A stretch of 39,288 nucleotides of DNA from Methanocalculus sp. Its GTDB lineage: Archaea > Halobacteriota > Methanomicrobia > Methanomicrobiales > Methanocorpusculaceae. The position numbers were made by a program, and so were the translations under genes. The notes below the pieces were generated by a model. The model worked only from the letters and a program-made list of their open reading frames with translations, was not told the origin of the DNA and searched no databases. This document shows, piece by piece, positions 1 through 9,800 of this stretch. Positions within the stretch are counted from its first letter, which is position 1; every line of letters begins with the position of its first letter. The DNA lies in assembly GCA_013329165.1 (NCBI GenBank), contig DUKV01000059.1, positions 1 to 39,288 on the forward strand, read 5' to 3'.

Positions 1-100
1 CAGCAATTTGTTTACGCTATCTGGAGTGATTCTGGATCACCTGTGTGGGAGAAGGGGACGCGGACAGAAAAGTAGGGGCTGTTTGTTCCTGCCCGATATC

Positions 101-136
101 TTTAAAAAAGGTAGGGTGAAATAGCTGATTTCAGCT
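101..136 (-). terminator. Possible terminator after the first minus-strand gene
   Basis: Read on the minus strand, a short perfect inverted repeat (AGCTGA, two-base loop, TCAGCT; 123-136) is followed by a run of six T (104-109). It lies just downstream of the stop codon at 169, where archaeal T-rich termination would be expected. The rest of 1-168 shows no gene. Confidence 0.4.
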
Positions 137-168
137 TATCCTCCTTCATTTTTGTTTTCGAATCTGTT

Positions 169-1404
169 CTACGGCCTTCGTGTTCGTGCGATGATAATAC
201 TGCCGACTATTCCCGCTCCGATGAGTGCCATCAGGCCGCCTGCAGATTCCTGAGTTTGGGGGATCTGAGTTTGGGGGATCTCTGTTGAGTCCACTGGGAC
301 AACTGTTCCTGAAGGCGTTGCGGCAGCCTGGGTAGATTCCGGTGTTTCACTCTGCGTCTGATCCGTGGCAGGATAGGTAAATAGCGCATACTGGCCGCTC
401 GTTCCTATCTCAGTGACGAGGTATGATCCAACAAATCGCGAAGGAACCATTCTCCATTCATTATTTGAATATGATGCAATGAAGGGTACTTCTCCTTCAT
501 TATTACTCAGGAAGGATAATTCAGCATGAGGAGTAAAAGTGACATCGGATGGTGTGATGATGTAGAGATCACTGAGTGCTATCCAGTCTGAGGGGAGATT
601 AATTGGTTCTGACTGAATAATCCTGATCTCTTCTACCGGGGCATCTGCAATCGAGGTTTCAAGCGTGGTAAGACGAACCTTGCTATCAAGTGATGAAACA
701 ATGACTCCGTCAACAGCTGGTTGTCCCGATTGGCCTCCATTCGAACTGCTGGCTGGTGGCGCGGTTGGATGGGGTGTCGGCGTAATGGTTGGGCTACCAA
801 TTATGACTTCCTGATTCATCACCTGTGAACCGTCGACAAGTACGATGATTCGTGCACTCCCGTCACTGATTCCTTCCAGCCCGAATGTGATTGAGCCCGA
901 ATCTGGTCCTTCTTTTGTGCCGGAGAGTTCAAGGGTCATGTCGACATAGGTTGCATTGTCCACAACGGTTCCAAATGCCTTCATCCGGTTCATTGTTCCA
1001 GCTGGCATACTATCCAGTCTCTGAAATAATGAGACCTCGTCTTCATATGCTTCCTGAATGATACGGCGTATGACCCCTCCATCAGATGCTTCAAGACCGG
1101 CTTCGATAACCGGTGATGCAAGAAGGTTGACCCGTGGATTATTCAGGGCAAAGGGGACCGTCACCTGGTTTGCCTGATAGGTAAATTCAGATGTATTATC
1201 TTCCAGTTCAATTGCTGATTCCATTCTGAGGGCAAAAACGCTCCCGTTGGTAAGCCCGGAGATAGCAATGGTGATCGTATCCCCCTCCTCTATCTGCTGT
1301 GGGCTGATCGAGACGCTGACGGCCTGAACAGGAGATAGAAGAGCAAGTAAAAATACACTGAACAAAACGATAAACAGACCATATCGTCGCTTTGAATTAT
1401 ACAT
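169..1404 (-). CDS. Secreted, C-terminally membrane-anchored protein sharing an unnamed domain with its neighbour
   Basis: A 411-residue protein that I place outside the cell, held by a C-terminal membrane segment. It starts with a clear signal peptide (n-region NSKRR, then a hydrophobic stretch ending PVQA). Residues about 28-205 are a domain closely related to the one in the next gene (1569-2351): both begin with an I(S/T)P-QI-EGD motif and share ALRMES, SP-EAG and IIQEAY. A Pro/Thr/Ser/Gly linker follows, then a beta-rich module resembling the pre-anchor domain of 2528-5998 (TFTP, then YALF near its end), then a Thr/Pro linker, one transmembrane helix and RTRRP. The ATG at 1404 is chosen because it begins the signal peptide directly; the ATG at 1422 is an alternative, and the frame is open further upstream without a plausible leader. 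The function of the main domain is unknown to me. Confidence 0.85.
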   Translation of the reverse strand: MYNSKRRYGLFIVLFSVFLLALLSPVQAVSVSISPQQIEEGDTITIAISGLTNGSVFALRMESAIELEDNTSEFTYQANQVTVPFALNNPRVNLLASPVIEAGLEASDGGVIRRIIQEAYEDEVSLFQRLDSMPAGTMNRMKAFGTVVDNATYVDMTLELSGTKEGPDSGSITFGLEGISDGSARIIVLVDGSQVMNQEVIIGSPTITPTPHPTAPPASSSNGGQSGQPAVDGVIVSSLDSKVRLTTLETSIADAPVEEIRIIQSEPINLPSDWIALSDLYIITPSDVTFTPHAELSFLSNNEGEVPFIASYSNNEWRMVPSRFVGSYLVTEIGTSGQYALFTYPATDQTQSETPESTQAAATPSGTVVPVDSTEIPQTQIPQTQESAGGLMALIGAGIVGSIIIARTRRP

Positions 1405-1568
1405 AAGGTTACTATCTCTCATTCTCGCTATGTAATCTTTCTGGTTAACAGCAACTCTGTCGTGCGTTTCCGGCGCTGAATTGATATGAAACCGTGAGTC
1501 CTTACGGGCTTCCTCATTTTTTATTGGATTTCTGAGAAGAGATAATCGTGGGTATTGAACCGGGAAAA

Positions 1569-2351
1569 TCAGAGGGAGGAGATTGAATGGACATAGTACC
1601 AAGCAATCTTAGCTGCATCTGCTCCATCTACAACACCGTCACTATTGAAATCAGCGCGTGGATCGGACTGTGTTAATCCTGTTACCATAGAGGCAACCCG
1701 TGCAACGTCACCGATATCGACCCGCCCGTTATTATTGAAATCTCCGCGGATCCAGGGGTTCCCGATGGTGATCTGCTGGCTGGCTACCTGGGATCCGTCA
1801 ACAAGAGCCGTGAGGGTGATGATCCCATCCCGAATCCCGAGCAAGCCAAAGGTCATCGAACCGTCCTCGGTTCCTTCTTTGATGCCGGATAATGTAAGTG
1901 AAATATCAACAGCAGGCGCATCGTCAACACAAACTCCAAAGACCCTGATGTAATCGATGGTCCCAACCGGGATATCGCCAAGGTTTTGCAGGAGCGACAC
2001 ATCGCCATAGTATGCCTCCTGAATAATGCTTTTTATTGAGTCCCCCTCTTTTGCCTGGATCCCCGCTTCTAGGACGGGAGATGCGGTGAGAGTGATCCGG
2101 GATGAATGCATTCCAAAGGGGAGGAGCAGCCTGTCGGCCTGGTAGCTGAAGTCTGATTCATCTCCACGGTTGATTGAAGATTCCATTCTCAGAGCAAAAT
2201 GACTTCCATCTTCAAGCCCTGTGATGGTCGCCGTAATATGATCGCCTTCATCAATTTGATCGGGGGTTATCTGAATTGTAACAGCAGATCCGGATGATAT
2301 CAGAAATGAGATCATGCAGATGAGGAAAAATATCCTGTTTCTGGATGCCAT
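1569..2351 (-). CDS. Secreted protein with unnamed domain and C-terminal dockerin
   Basis: A 260-residue secreted protein. The signal peptide (ASRNRIFFLICMISF onwards) is followed by a domain of about 180 residues paralogous to that in 169-1404. The C-terminal 55 residues or so are a type I dockerin-like module with two EF-hand-type calcium loops: DFNNNGRVDIGD followed by VARVASMV, and DFNSDGVVDGAD followed by AAKIAWYYV. This dockerin is very like that of the protease at 12315-17366. In known systems dockerins bind cohesins, so this protein is expected to dock onto a cohesin-bearing partner such as the others in this locus; that is inference. The start is placed at 2351 because it opens the signal peptide; an upstream extension would read through a 25-base tandem repeat and is unlikely. 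Confidence 0.85.
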   Translation of the reverse strand: MASRNRIFFLICMISFLISSGSAVTIQITPDQIDEGDHITATITGLEDGSHFALRMESSINRGDESDFSYQADRLLLPFGMHSSRITLTASPVLEAGIQAKEGDSIKSIIQEAYYGDVSLLQNLGDIPVGTIDYIRVFGVCVDDAPAVDISLTLSGIKEGTEDGSMTFGLLGIRDGIITLTALVDGSQVASQQITIGNPWIRGDFNNNGRVDIGDVARVASMVTGLTQSDPRADFNSDGVVDGADAAKIAWYYVHSISSL

Positions 2352-2384
2352 GTCTGTACTATTGATCGCCCGTGATAATCGTAG

Positions 2385-2434
2385 ATTGCGGTTTGCCGTC
2401 TCCAAAAGGATTGCGGTTTGCCGTCTCCAAAAGG
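2385..2434. repeat. 25-base perfect tandem duplication
   Basis: The 25-base unit beginning ATTGCGGTTTGCC is repeated exactly twice, head to tail (2385-2409 and 2410-2434), just upstream of the dockerin gene that starts at 2351. The exact identity suggests a recent duplication. It lies where a promoter or leader for that gene would be. Confidence 0.85.
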
Positions 2435-2516
2435 ATAGTGATTCACGATAATCAAAGGCAGGTTTCGGATCCGCGCGTTTTGATGATCTCTTTAAAGAGG
2501 TTGTCAGATGTCGGGG

Positions 2517-2524
2517 AAAAAAAA
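2517..2524 (-). terminator. T-run terminator after the large anchored protein gene
   Basis: On the minus strand a run of eight T lies four bases past the stop codon at 2528. Archaeal polymerases terminate at such T-tracts without needing a hairpin. Confidence 0.5.
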
Positions 2525-2527
2525 GGT

Positions 2528-5500
2528 TTAGGATTGTTTTGTAGAGTAATAGTAGTATGCTCCACCTGCGATTAAGATGATGACTATCACACCGATGATC
2601 ACATAGGTCCAGGGGAACGCAGTTGGTTCAACCGGAGTGACCGGCGTCGCCGGAGGTACTGTCTCTGTTGGAGTTACTGGTGGAACCGTCGGTGTAACCG
2701 GTGGTGTGACAATCGGTGCTGCTGCCTCAGGATCAGTGAAGAGAGCAAAGATACTGAAGTGAGTAACACGGGCTGTTACAGTCCGAATTCCCGGATTCAC
2801 CGTTGTCTGAACGTTCTCCCAGATACCGGTCTCTGCGTTATACCATTTCACTGAAAGGATCGATGGATCCTGCTCAGCCTGTGTCATGAGTGCATCCCAC
2901 TGCGCCTGATTGAACTCGAAGTTCAGCTGTGTACTTGGTGAGAAGGTCGCACCTGCTGGTGAACAGGTAACTGCGTATCCTGCGAACGAGAATACCGAGC
3001 CAGCCGGCACTGATGGGACATTGCCTGCCGGGAGATCATCTATTGAAACCGATGTAAGTGGATTTCCGTCCTTATCGAGGGCGACGATGTTCCTGTTCAG
3101 GTAGAGATTTGCTACCTTCGAGGGCGAGTCAACAATAAACGACAGCAGGAGCTGCCCATTTGAGTTTGTCAGCAGGGTTGCAGATCCAACGGTCTCCTGA
3201 ACAGGTGCGGAACCGCCGCCACCACCACCGCCGCCGCCGCCTGACTGTGCGACATTGATGTAGTTTGCTTTGGTTTCTGAAGCAGTATTACTGGCAGCAT
3301 CTGTTACATTAAGCCGGATGGAGTATGTTCCAACTCCAAATACCTGCGTTGCGTTCTTAACGTTTGGAGTTGTGAAGTCCACCCATCCGGCATTATTACG
3401 GTTGTATTGCCAGTGATATGTGTACGGTGCAGTGCCTCCGGTGGAGAGATCGGTAAACTGTGTTGTTAATGTGTTCGTTCCAGCTCTTGGAGTTCCGGTG
3501 AATTCAGCAGTGAGTGTCGTTGCATCCACCAGACTTACGGTTGCCGCACCATAAGATGTCAGATTTCCGTTGTTCTCGACCATCATATGGACAGTGTAGC
3601 TGCCCTGAAGGAGACCTGTGGTCGGGATGTTAAGTGTTTTAGTATTGGTCGCGTTATGTGCGTTTCCATACCCTTCTGAGATGTAGATGTTTGCTTTATC
3701 AATCAGTTTTTTCACCGTCTGGTTGCCATCTCCCAGGAGATACATGCTCTTCAAAGAGCTGGCGCCAAGGCTTGTCAGGTCAACGGTGACATTTCCGGTA
3801 TAGGTGGAGTTTTCACGGATCAGTATACCCGCGATATTCTGCGGCTGGACACCACTCCAGTTCACAACCACCGGATCACCGATTGGGTAGGTGGTATCAG
3901 ATGTGGTGAACTGTGAAGCCTGTTCTGTGACAACAAACGGCATCATGGTGATGACAGATACACGGTCTTCGGGCCCGTCAAGGCACATGGCGAGCAGGAC
4001 ATATTCACCGGGGCCAAACTGATTTCCTCCAGCACCTATTCCAATACCTGGAAGGATTGGTTGAGTTGTAAACCCTGATGAGAGATTGATGTAGTTATCC
4101 TGTATTGTCTTCTTTAAATTGCCGACAGTTAAATTAAATGTGCCTGTGCTAAATCCTGGGATTTCAATTGGATCTCCATTTGCATCAATTTTAATGCCCT
4201 GATAACCGGCCGGGGCATACATTACGATCTTATCTTTTGAGAGCATCTCCTCAATGGTACTTGCTGAAGGCTTGTCACCGCCGAGGATCTGGTCGAGCAT
4301 GGTGCTGTTTGCCATTCCGATCATCAAAGCAGCCTTGTTTACGTGAGGTACCGTGATATCGAAGTGGAACGTTCCACCTTCAGTTACGATGAAATATGGA
4401 ACACCTTCAGGGATCGCATCCTTTTGAATGGTATCGTTTGCACGTTTGTCAAGAGTGACACCGGATCCACCGACAACCGTCTTATTCATATAATCGATTG
4501 TCGGGGGGGCCATCTGATGTGAATCCATAATCTGAATTGCTTTTGAAACATCTTTTTCAAAGACATTATAAATAGCAGATTTATTCAGGTCAAGGCCTGC
4601 AAAGGTACCGGCACTGGTTTCGTTGATGTATGCAAGGTAGTTGTTGTAGATCCAGAAGTTTGTGGAACCAACATTGCCAGCCTGATCTTCAACCCAGACG
4701 GTTGCCTGCCTGTTGCCCCGGACATTGCCCTGCGCCTCTCCATAGGTGAGAGTGCCGGTTGGGCCTGTTGTATTTTCAACACCCTCAATCCATGCTTTAT
4801 TAAAGTAGGGTGTTGTTGCAACGTAGTTGATGGTTAGTCTCTCCAGCGCCTCGGGGTATCCGTCGCCATCTGAGTCAGTAACGGTAATGGCCACAGTCGG
4901 GTCAGTGGTGTGGACGGTGAAGGCAACGGTATCCTCATCCGGAATGCCAACTACACCAGAAGTACCGTTGACAACTACAGTATGATTACCCTCGGGTAAT
5001 ACCCGAGCCCATTTTGTGTAATTTAAGGCGATTGTTCCGCCAGTCACATCGCATGAACCTGTAACCAAGCTATTGTTCAGGTACATTTTCGGATTGGTCA
5101 CTCCAAGAATTGATGCATTGATTGGAATCTTGGTATTGTTAGTGAATAATCCATTAACAGGACTGGTGATTCGAACTCCCTGGTCCACCACATCGACTTT
5201 TTTGGTATCAGTTCCTTGATTCTGTTGTGGGCTGTTATCCTTCGCGGTAATTGTGATAGGAACAGCATTCTTCTGAGTGGCAAATTCATAAGGAACGTCT
5301 ATAGCAAACCCTGTGCGCCCTGCTATAGTTATGGGAGTGAATCTGACAATATCACGCGGCACTCCATCAACGGTAACCTCAATACTTCCTTCGATAACCC
5401 CACTCAGATCAGTGATATTGGCAGTAATGTTCCCTTTGAGTGGGATTGAATTAACGGCGGCTCCTGGATAGGTGAAGTTGATGGTGGGGGGTTTAAGATC

Positions 5501-5998
5501 TGTCAATGTAAACGTGCCATTAATAAGACCATAGTCTTTTGTTACATCTTTATCGGGATATTCTCCAACTTCATGAAACACATAATTAGGATTCACATAA
5601 ATATTTGTTGTTGAACCATCTGCTTCGGTAGTATTGTTCACGAAAAATGAAAGAATTGTGTGGTTCCCCGCGGGAAGGCCCCGACCTCCTGTATAATCTT
5701 GGACAATTAATCTACCTGGTGCAAATGGTACAGGGTCAGTACTACCTGGATAAAAGTTACCAAAGTTTGCATAATCCTTTACTTTGTATACTTCAATTAA
5801 AGAAGGATCATAATTTATTTCAAGATTGTACAGTGTTAACTCATTTGAGTTATTACATGTGAGAAAAATCTCTACACCTTTTATTCCGCTTTCTGACGAG
5901 ATCTGTAATGATTTTTGTGCAGAAACTCCAAAAACAACAAATGTTGATAATAGGAGAATTATGCCAATAATTACAATGCTTTGCCTTAAAACATTCAT
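2528..5998 (-). CDS. Large cell-surface protein: cohesin-like, Ig-like and PKD domains with C-terminal anchor
   Basis: A 1156-residue surface protein. Residues 1-27 are a signal peptide. Residues about 29-166 form a cohesin-like beta-sandwich (LEINYDPSLIEVYKV typical of strand 4-5). Bacterial Ig-like segments span about 172-365, with a calcium-type loop DSDGDGYPE at 375-383. Residues 450-690 are unassigned; a beta module around 695-825 precedes a PKD domain (about 829-917, ending YSIRLNVTD). Ten glycines (920-929) lead to the common archaeal pre-anchor module (WYNAETGIW, HFSIFALF at 1080-1087), a Thr/Pro/Val linker and one membrane helix (1128-1147). A strong GAGGAGG ribosome site precedes the ATG at 5998. 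I infer a structural, scaffold-like role: it can present a cohesin-like module while anchored in the membrane. It has no dockerin. Confidence 0.88.
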   Translation of the reverse strand: MNVLRQSIVIIGIILLLSTFVVFGVSAQKSLQISSESGIKGVEIFLTCNNSNELTLYNLEINYDPSLIEVYKVKDYANFGNFYPGSTDPVPFAPGRLIVQDYTGGRGLPAGNHTILSFFVNNTTEADGSTTNIYVNPNYVFHEVGEYPDKDVTKDYGLINGTFTLTDLKPPTINFTYPGAAVNSIPLKGNITANITDLSGVIEGSIEVTVDGVPRDIVRFTPITIAGRTGFAIDVPYEFATQKNAVPITITAKDNSPQQNQGTDTKKVDVVDQGVRITSPVNGLFTNNTKIPINASILGVTNPKMYLNNSLVTGSCDVTGGTIALNYTKWARVLPEGNHTVVVNGTSGVVGIPDEDTVAFTVHTTDPTVAITVTDSDGDGYPEALERLTINYVATTPYFNKAWIEGVENTTGPTGTLTYGEAQGNVRGNRQATVWVEDQAGNVGSTNFWIYNNYLAYINETSAGTFAGLDLNKSAIYNVFEKDVSKAIQIMDSHQMAPPTIDYMNKTVVGGSGVTLDKRANDTIQKDAIPEGVPYFIVTEGGTFHFDITVPHVNKAALMIGMANSTMLDQILGGDKPSASTIEEMLSKDKIVMYAPAGYQGIKIDANGDPIEIPGFSTGTFNLTVGNLKKTIQDNYINLSSGFTTQPILPGIGIGAGGNQFGPGEYVLLAMCLDGPEDRVSVITMMPFVVTEQASQFTTSDTTYPIGDPVVVNWSGVQPQNIAGILIRENSTYTGNVTVDLTSLGASSLKSMYLLGDGNQTVKKLIDKANIYISEGYGNAHNATNTKTLNIPTTGLLQGSYTVHMMVENNGNLTSYGAATVSLVDATTLTAEFTGTPRAGTNTLTTQFTDLSTGGTAPYTYHWQYNRNNAGWVDFTTPNVKNATQVFGVGTYSIRLNVTDAASNTASETKANYINVAQSGGGGGGGGGGSAPVQETVGSATLLTNSNGQLLLSFIVDSPSKVANLYLNRNIVALDKDGNPLTSVSIDDLPAGNVPSVPAGSVFSFAGYAVTCSPAGATFSPSTQLNFEFNQAQWDALMTQAEQDPSILSVKWYNAETGIWENVQTTVNPGIRTVTARVTHFSIFALFTDPEAAAPIVTPPVTPTVPPVTPTETVPPATPVTPVEPTAFPWTYVIIGVIVIILIAGGAYYYYSTKQS

Positions 5999-6094
5999 TA
6001 ATAATGCCTCCTCAATTCTTTAATGTTAATGTGATTATGACACTCCTATAATTATAACTTCCGATTTTCTTCTCTTTCATAATTAATTTAATAT

Positions 6095-6892
6095 TTATTT
6101 TTTAATTTTTATAATAAATTTTTTCCCAAGTATCGGAATTCCAAAAATTATCGGTATGTTTATTAAAGAAAGTGATGCTTGAGCGGTATCTGATGCAGTG
6201 TTAGACTCATTTGAGGATTCGGAATATGTTGGGGTTTCTGATGAAAAAGGATCATCAATATCTGGCTCTCTGTCTAAATCTTGATCTATTATCGGAGTAT
6301 TTTGTGTATCTGAAATTTTAGGCGTTTGAACCGGTACCTCAGAAAAATCTTTTTGTTGCTGAACATAATTAAAATGTGACTCTTCACTCAACAAATCATG
6401 AATAATTATTGGATAGTGGGGGTTGGTATTATGTGGTTGAGCAACCGAAGGTGTATTTTCAATAATTTCCGGCATTGTTACCACCTCATTAACAACGTCA
6501 ATATCATCCAAATTTTCATCAATTAACTCATATATCAATATAGTAAAATCACCATTACCTGAGTAAGTAAAATAAGCCAATTGATTATTATGTTCATTAC
6601 TTTCAGTGAAACCAACTATTTGTGCATATCCATTTTCATTGTCAATATAGGAATCACCAATATATGGTTCAACAAGCTCGATTTTTTGAATATTAATATT
6701 ATCTTCATATATTATTTTGATATTATAACCATATACTGAACTTACATTACTTGATATGTATGTAAGGTAGTTGGAATCTCCTTGCTGTTCAATTGTCACT
6801 TCATTAGCTACTGCAATAGAGATAAAATTTATAATTATACAAAAAATGATTACTTTAAGGATGATTTTTAAAATACTCTTCATCCCCCTCAT
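6095..6892 (-). CDS. AT-rich secreted or membrane protein, possibly cohesin-like
   Basis: A 265-residue protein with an N-terminal hydrophobic signal/anchor (ILKIILKVIIFCIIIN) and a C-terminal hydrophobic segment (INIPIIFGIPILG) ending in lysines, so it is probably secreted and anchored. The region around residues 28-130 has a beta pattern (YGYNIKIIYEDN, then NGYAQIVGF) that recalls the cohesin-like modules nearby, but this is weak. Residues 135-240 are acidic and low-complexity. Its start ATG overlaps the stop of the large gene upstream (ATGA), suggesting translational coupling; a second ATG at 6883 follows GAGGGGG directly. Its base composition is far richer in A/T than its neighbours, which may point to recent acquisition. 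Confidence 0.7.
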   Translation of the reverse strand: MRGMKSILKIILKVIIFCIIINFISIAVANEVTIEQQGDSNYLTYISSNVSSVYGYNIKIIYEDNINIQKIELVEPYIGDSYIDNENGYAQIVGFTESNEHNNQLAYFTYSGNGDFTILIYELIDENLDDIDVVNEVVTMPEIIENTPSVAQPHNTNPHYPIIIHDLLSEESHFNYVQQQKDFSEVPVQTPKISDTQNTPIIDQDLDREPDIDDPFSSETPTYSESSNESNTASDTAQASLSLINIPIIFGIPILGKKFIIKIKK

Positions 6893-9800
6893 AACTCATT
6901 ATATTCATCATTCAATTGGTTTGGAATCAAATATCTCGCAATTTTTCTAGCATCTTGGAGACGAACCTGTCCTGAATTATCAACATCCGCATATAATTGT
7001 TGTTTTCCTGTTAAGGGAAGTTCTCCAGGTCGTAAAGAGCGAGCAATTAATGCTGCATCTCTAACTCGAATCCTATTGTCTCCGTATACATCGCCAAGTA
7101 AACGACCCTTCATATCAATTTTAATGCCTGTAACTTCGGAAGTATCCAAGTTGTAGATATAGAGCTGATCTCCAATTACTTCATAGTTGGATTCGCCAGT
7201 ATTCGGATTGGTTTTTGGAAGTATCCACCACCCAGTTGTGTTTTGCCAAAGCACAACAATAGTATCATTACAGAGAACTGTTCCAATAGCTCTTGTCACA
7301 TTCGGCACATCCACCGCAATCGTCGCAGTACCTCCACTGCTTGAGATACTTGAGTTGAAGATTGTCCGTGCGGGAGTTTTTGCATTCCACCTTGTAAGAG
7401 CGGAATCGCTGATCGTCTCCTCAATCTCTGGTGGGTTCAGCTGGACATCCCCTGCACCACCAGTCACTTTGACGACATGGGGTTTTGAGGTGTCTTCGAC
7501 AAACTGTACTGCATCCTCTGTAATTTCTGCAGGAGCAACAATCATTGTGGTGTTGATCCAGTGATTCGTGTCAGCTCTCTTAATGGAAACTGCGTATTCT
7601 CCCTCAACAAGACTTGGCCAGGTTGCTGATGTCCCCGTTTTGGTTTCACCCGCAACGGTAAACTCGGCAGTTACCGGAACATTCGTTTCATTGACAGCAG
7701 AGAGTGTAAGATTACCGAACCCTCTCACATAGACGGTGTCATCACCAAGAGCCATCCATTGATCATTGTACATCGGATAAATACGAGCTTCGACTGTCTG
7801 GTTTCCAAACTGGTCGAATTTCATCGGTACAAAGAAGGACTTTGTCTCTCCCTTGTTAATGCTCCATTGCGATGCATCATCTGATCCGGGATAGATAAAG
7901 AGCTTTTTATTTGTTCTGTTTACCATGTGTGTCAGATTAACCCTTGAACCATCCCGTACATAATATGCTTTATCATCTGCATTATCTGCTCCGGTGAAGT
8001 TTACTGAAGCGTCAATGGGGATCTCAATAATCATCGTTGTCTGATTTTGTGATTTTGGTAATTCATTGTTCACTATGAACTCCACAATGCCTTCATCGCC
8101 GGCTTTCAGGCCAACAGGTGCCTTTACTGCAAGTTCAAAGTCATCTGCGATTGGATCGATGAATTCATCTGGAATTGCATTATATGTTGCAGTTTGCTTA
8201 TAGGCAACCGATGTTGGAATCTTCTGGATGCTATCTACAGCGACAACCAGCTTAGAAACATTATCTTTATTCCAATCATCTTTACCTGAGATGGTAACGC
8301 GTGCTTTCCTGTCCCCTTCAGAGGAACCATAGAGTGTGTCCAACTCTGTTGCATTGAGCAGTGGAATTAGCTGTGTGACTTTATCGGAGTCAAACGTGTA
8401 TTTGACTGGATCACGAACTGTGTCCCATAATGTTCCATTCTTCACATCAACACCGATATTAACACTGAAGTCCACTTCTGTTGGTATCTGAAGGGTTGTC
8501 AGGGTGTTCACCACGGCTGCTGTTGCCCGGGTGTTGCCCCAGCGGCCTTTGGTATCGTACTGGGATACAAGATACCGGATTCCGCCATACACTGTTTCAT
8601 TATCCGGCTGTAGCCCTGATTTGTTGAGAGCGAGCACCGCATGGGCTGTTGCTTCGCTATAATCACTATACCATCCATCCTGCCAGTAGTATCCTCCACT
8701 AACTGGATCAGTTTTTCTCTGTGCTGGATTAAGCAGCAGATCCCTCAGTTCCAGAATCCTGGCATCTGCCAGATCTCCTTTTGTCGTATTCTCCTTATAA
8801 TGCTCCTTGATTGCATCCAAACCAAAAATACCATAGGCAATGGCTTTTGTGGGTTCATTACCATAATTGTGGTCGTACAGGAACTCAAATGACCTGTTCA
8901 GAGAGGTATTCACCTGTTCTTTGGCAGAATCACTCTCGATGAACTCGAATTCACCGCAGAACTTCTCGGACATAAAGCCGGTCCATTCGTACCGGTTGCT
9001 GATGTAGCCCCAGTCCTGCCATCCACCATCAGGTTTCTGCTGGTCAATGAGCCAGAGGGTGCTTGCGGTCAGGTTGATCTCGGTGGTATTATTCAGCGTT
9101 ATGCCCCAGTCAAAGTCTGACTGCTGCATATCCTGCTTGAGCTCGCTGAAGACGTAGTTTGGATAGAGCGTGTAGAAGAGCGACGGGCGTGACGTCTTCC
9201 CCCATGCCCAGGCACCGTAGTCATCGTGTTCCTCGGTATAGGTTCCCCAGATCTTCTGGGCGTTATATCCATCCGGTGCTTTCATCCGGTTGTAGGCATT
9301 CTGCATGCTGGATTTGAATGAAGCGTTCAGCTCATCAGTCAGCTTCCCACGGCTCTCATAGTACTGCTTCACACGCAGCGTTGCAAATGCCGGGCTCATC
9401 GTCTGTTCAGGACATCCGTGCGGATACCCGACCAGGTACTCAAGCCCCTGGAGGGTTCGTCCTTCTGCTCCTGCCGATGCGGTAAGTTTTACCTGTCGCC
9501 CGTCAGATGGGTATCGGTTGAATACATCAAATTCAATGGAACCATCTTGAACCTCGAATGTGGAAGATTCAAGGACTTTGATATCAACTGGTGGTTCTCT
9601 CACCTGAATCGTACCGTTCACGTGGGTTGCGTTTCCGCGAGCATCAAGTGTGATTGTATAATTAAACAATCCGAGCTCCCTTGGAGTGACACGGTACCAG
9701 ATAACGGAGTTCCAGTTGGAATTGTACGCATAAATCGATCGCTTTGCCGGATACCATGAATATATCTCGAATGGATAGTTGTCTGCGAGATTGATTGGTG

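Noticed and set aside
1405..1602. Upstream extension of the first protein to a TTG at 1602
   Set aside because: It would overlap the end of the dockerin gene and put about 66 polar residues before a normal signal peptide.
3210..3240. Poly-Gly stretch as a sequencing artefact
   Set aside because: A run of ten Gly codons before a pre-anchor module is common in surface proteins of this group and the frame is intact on both sides.
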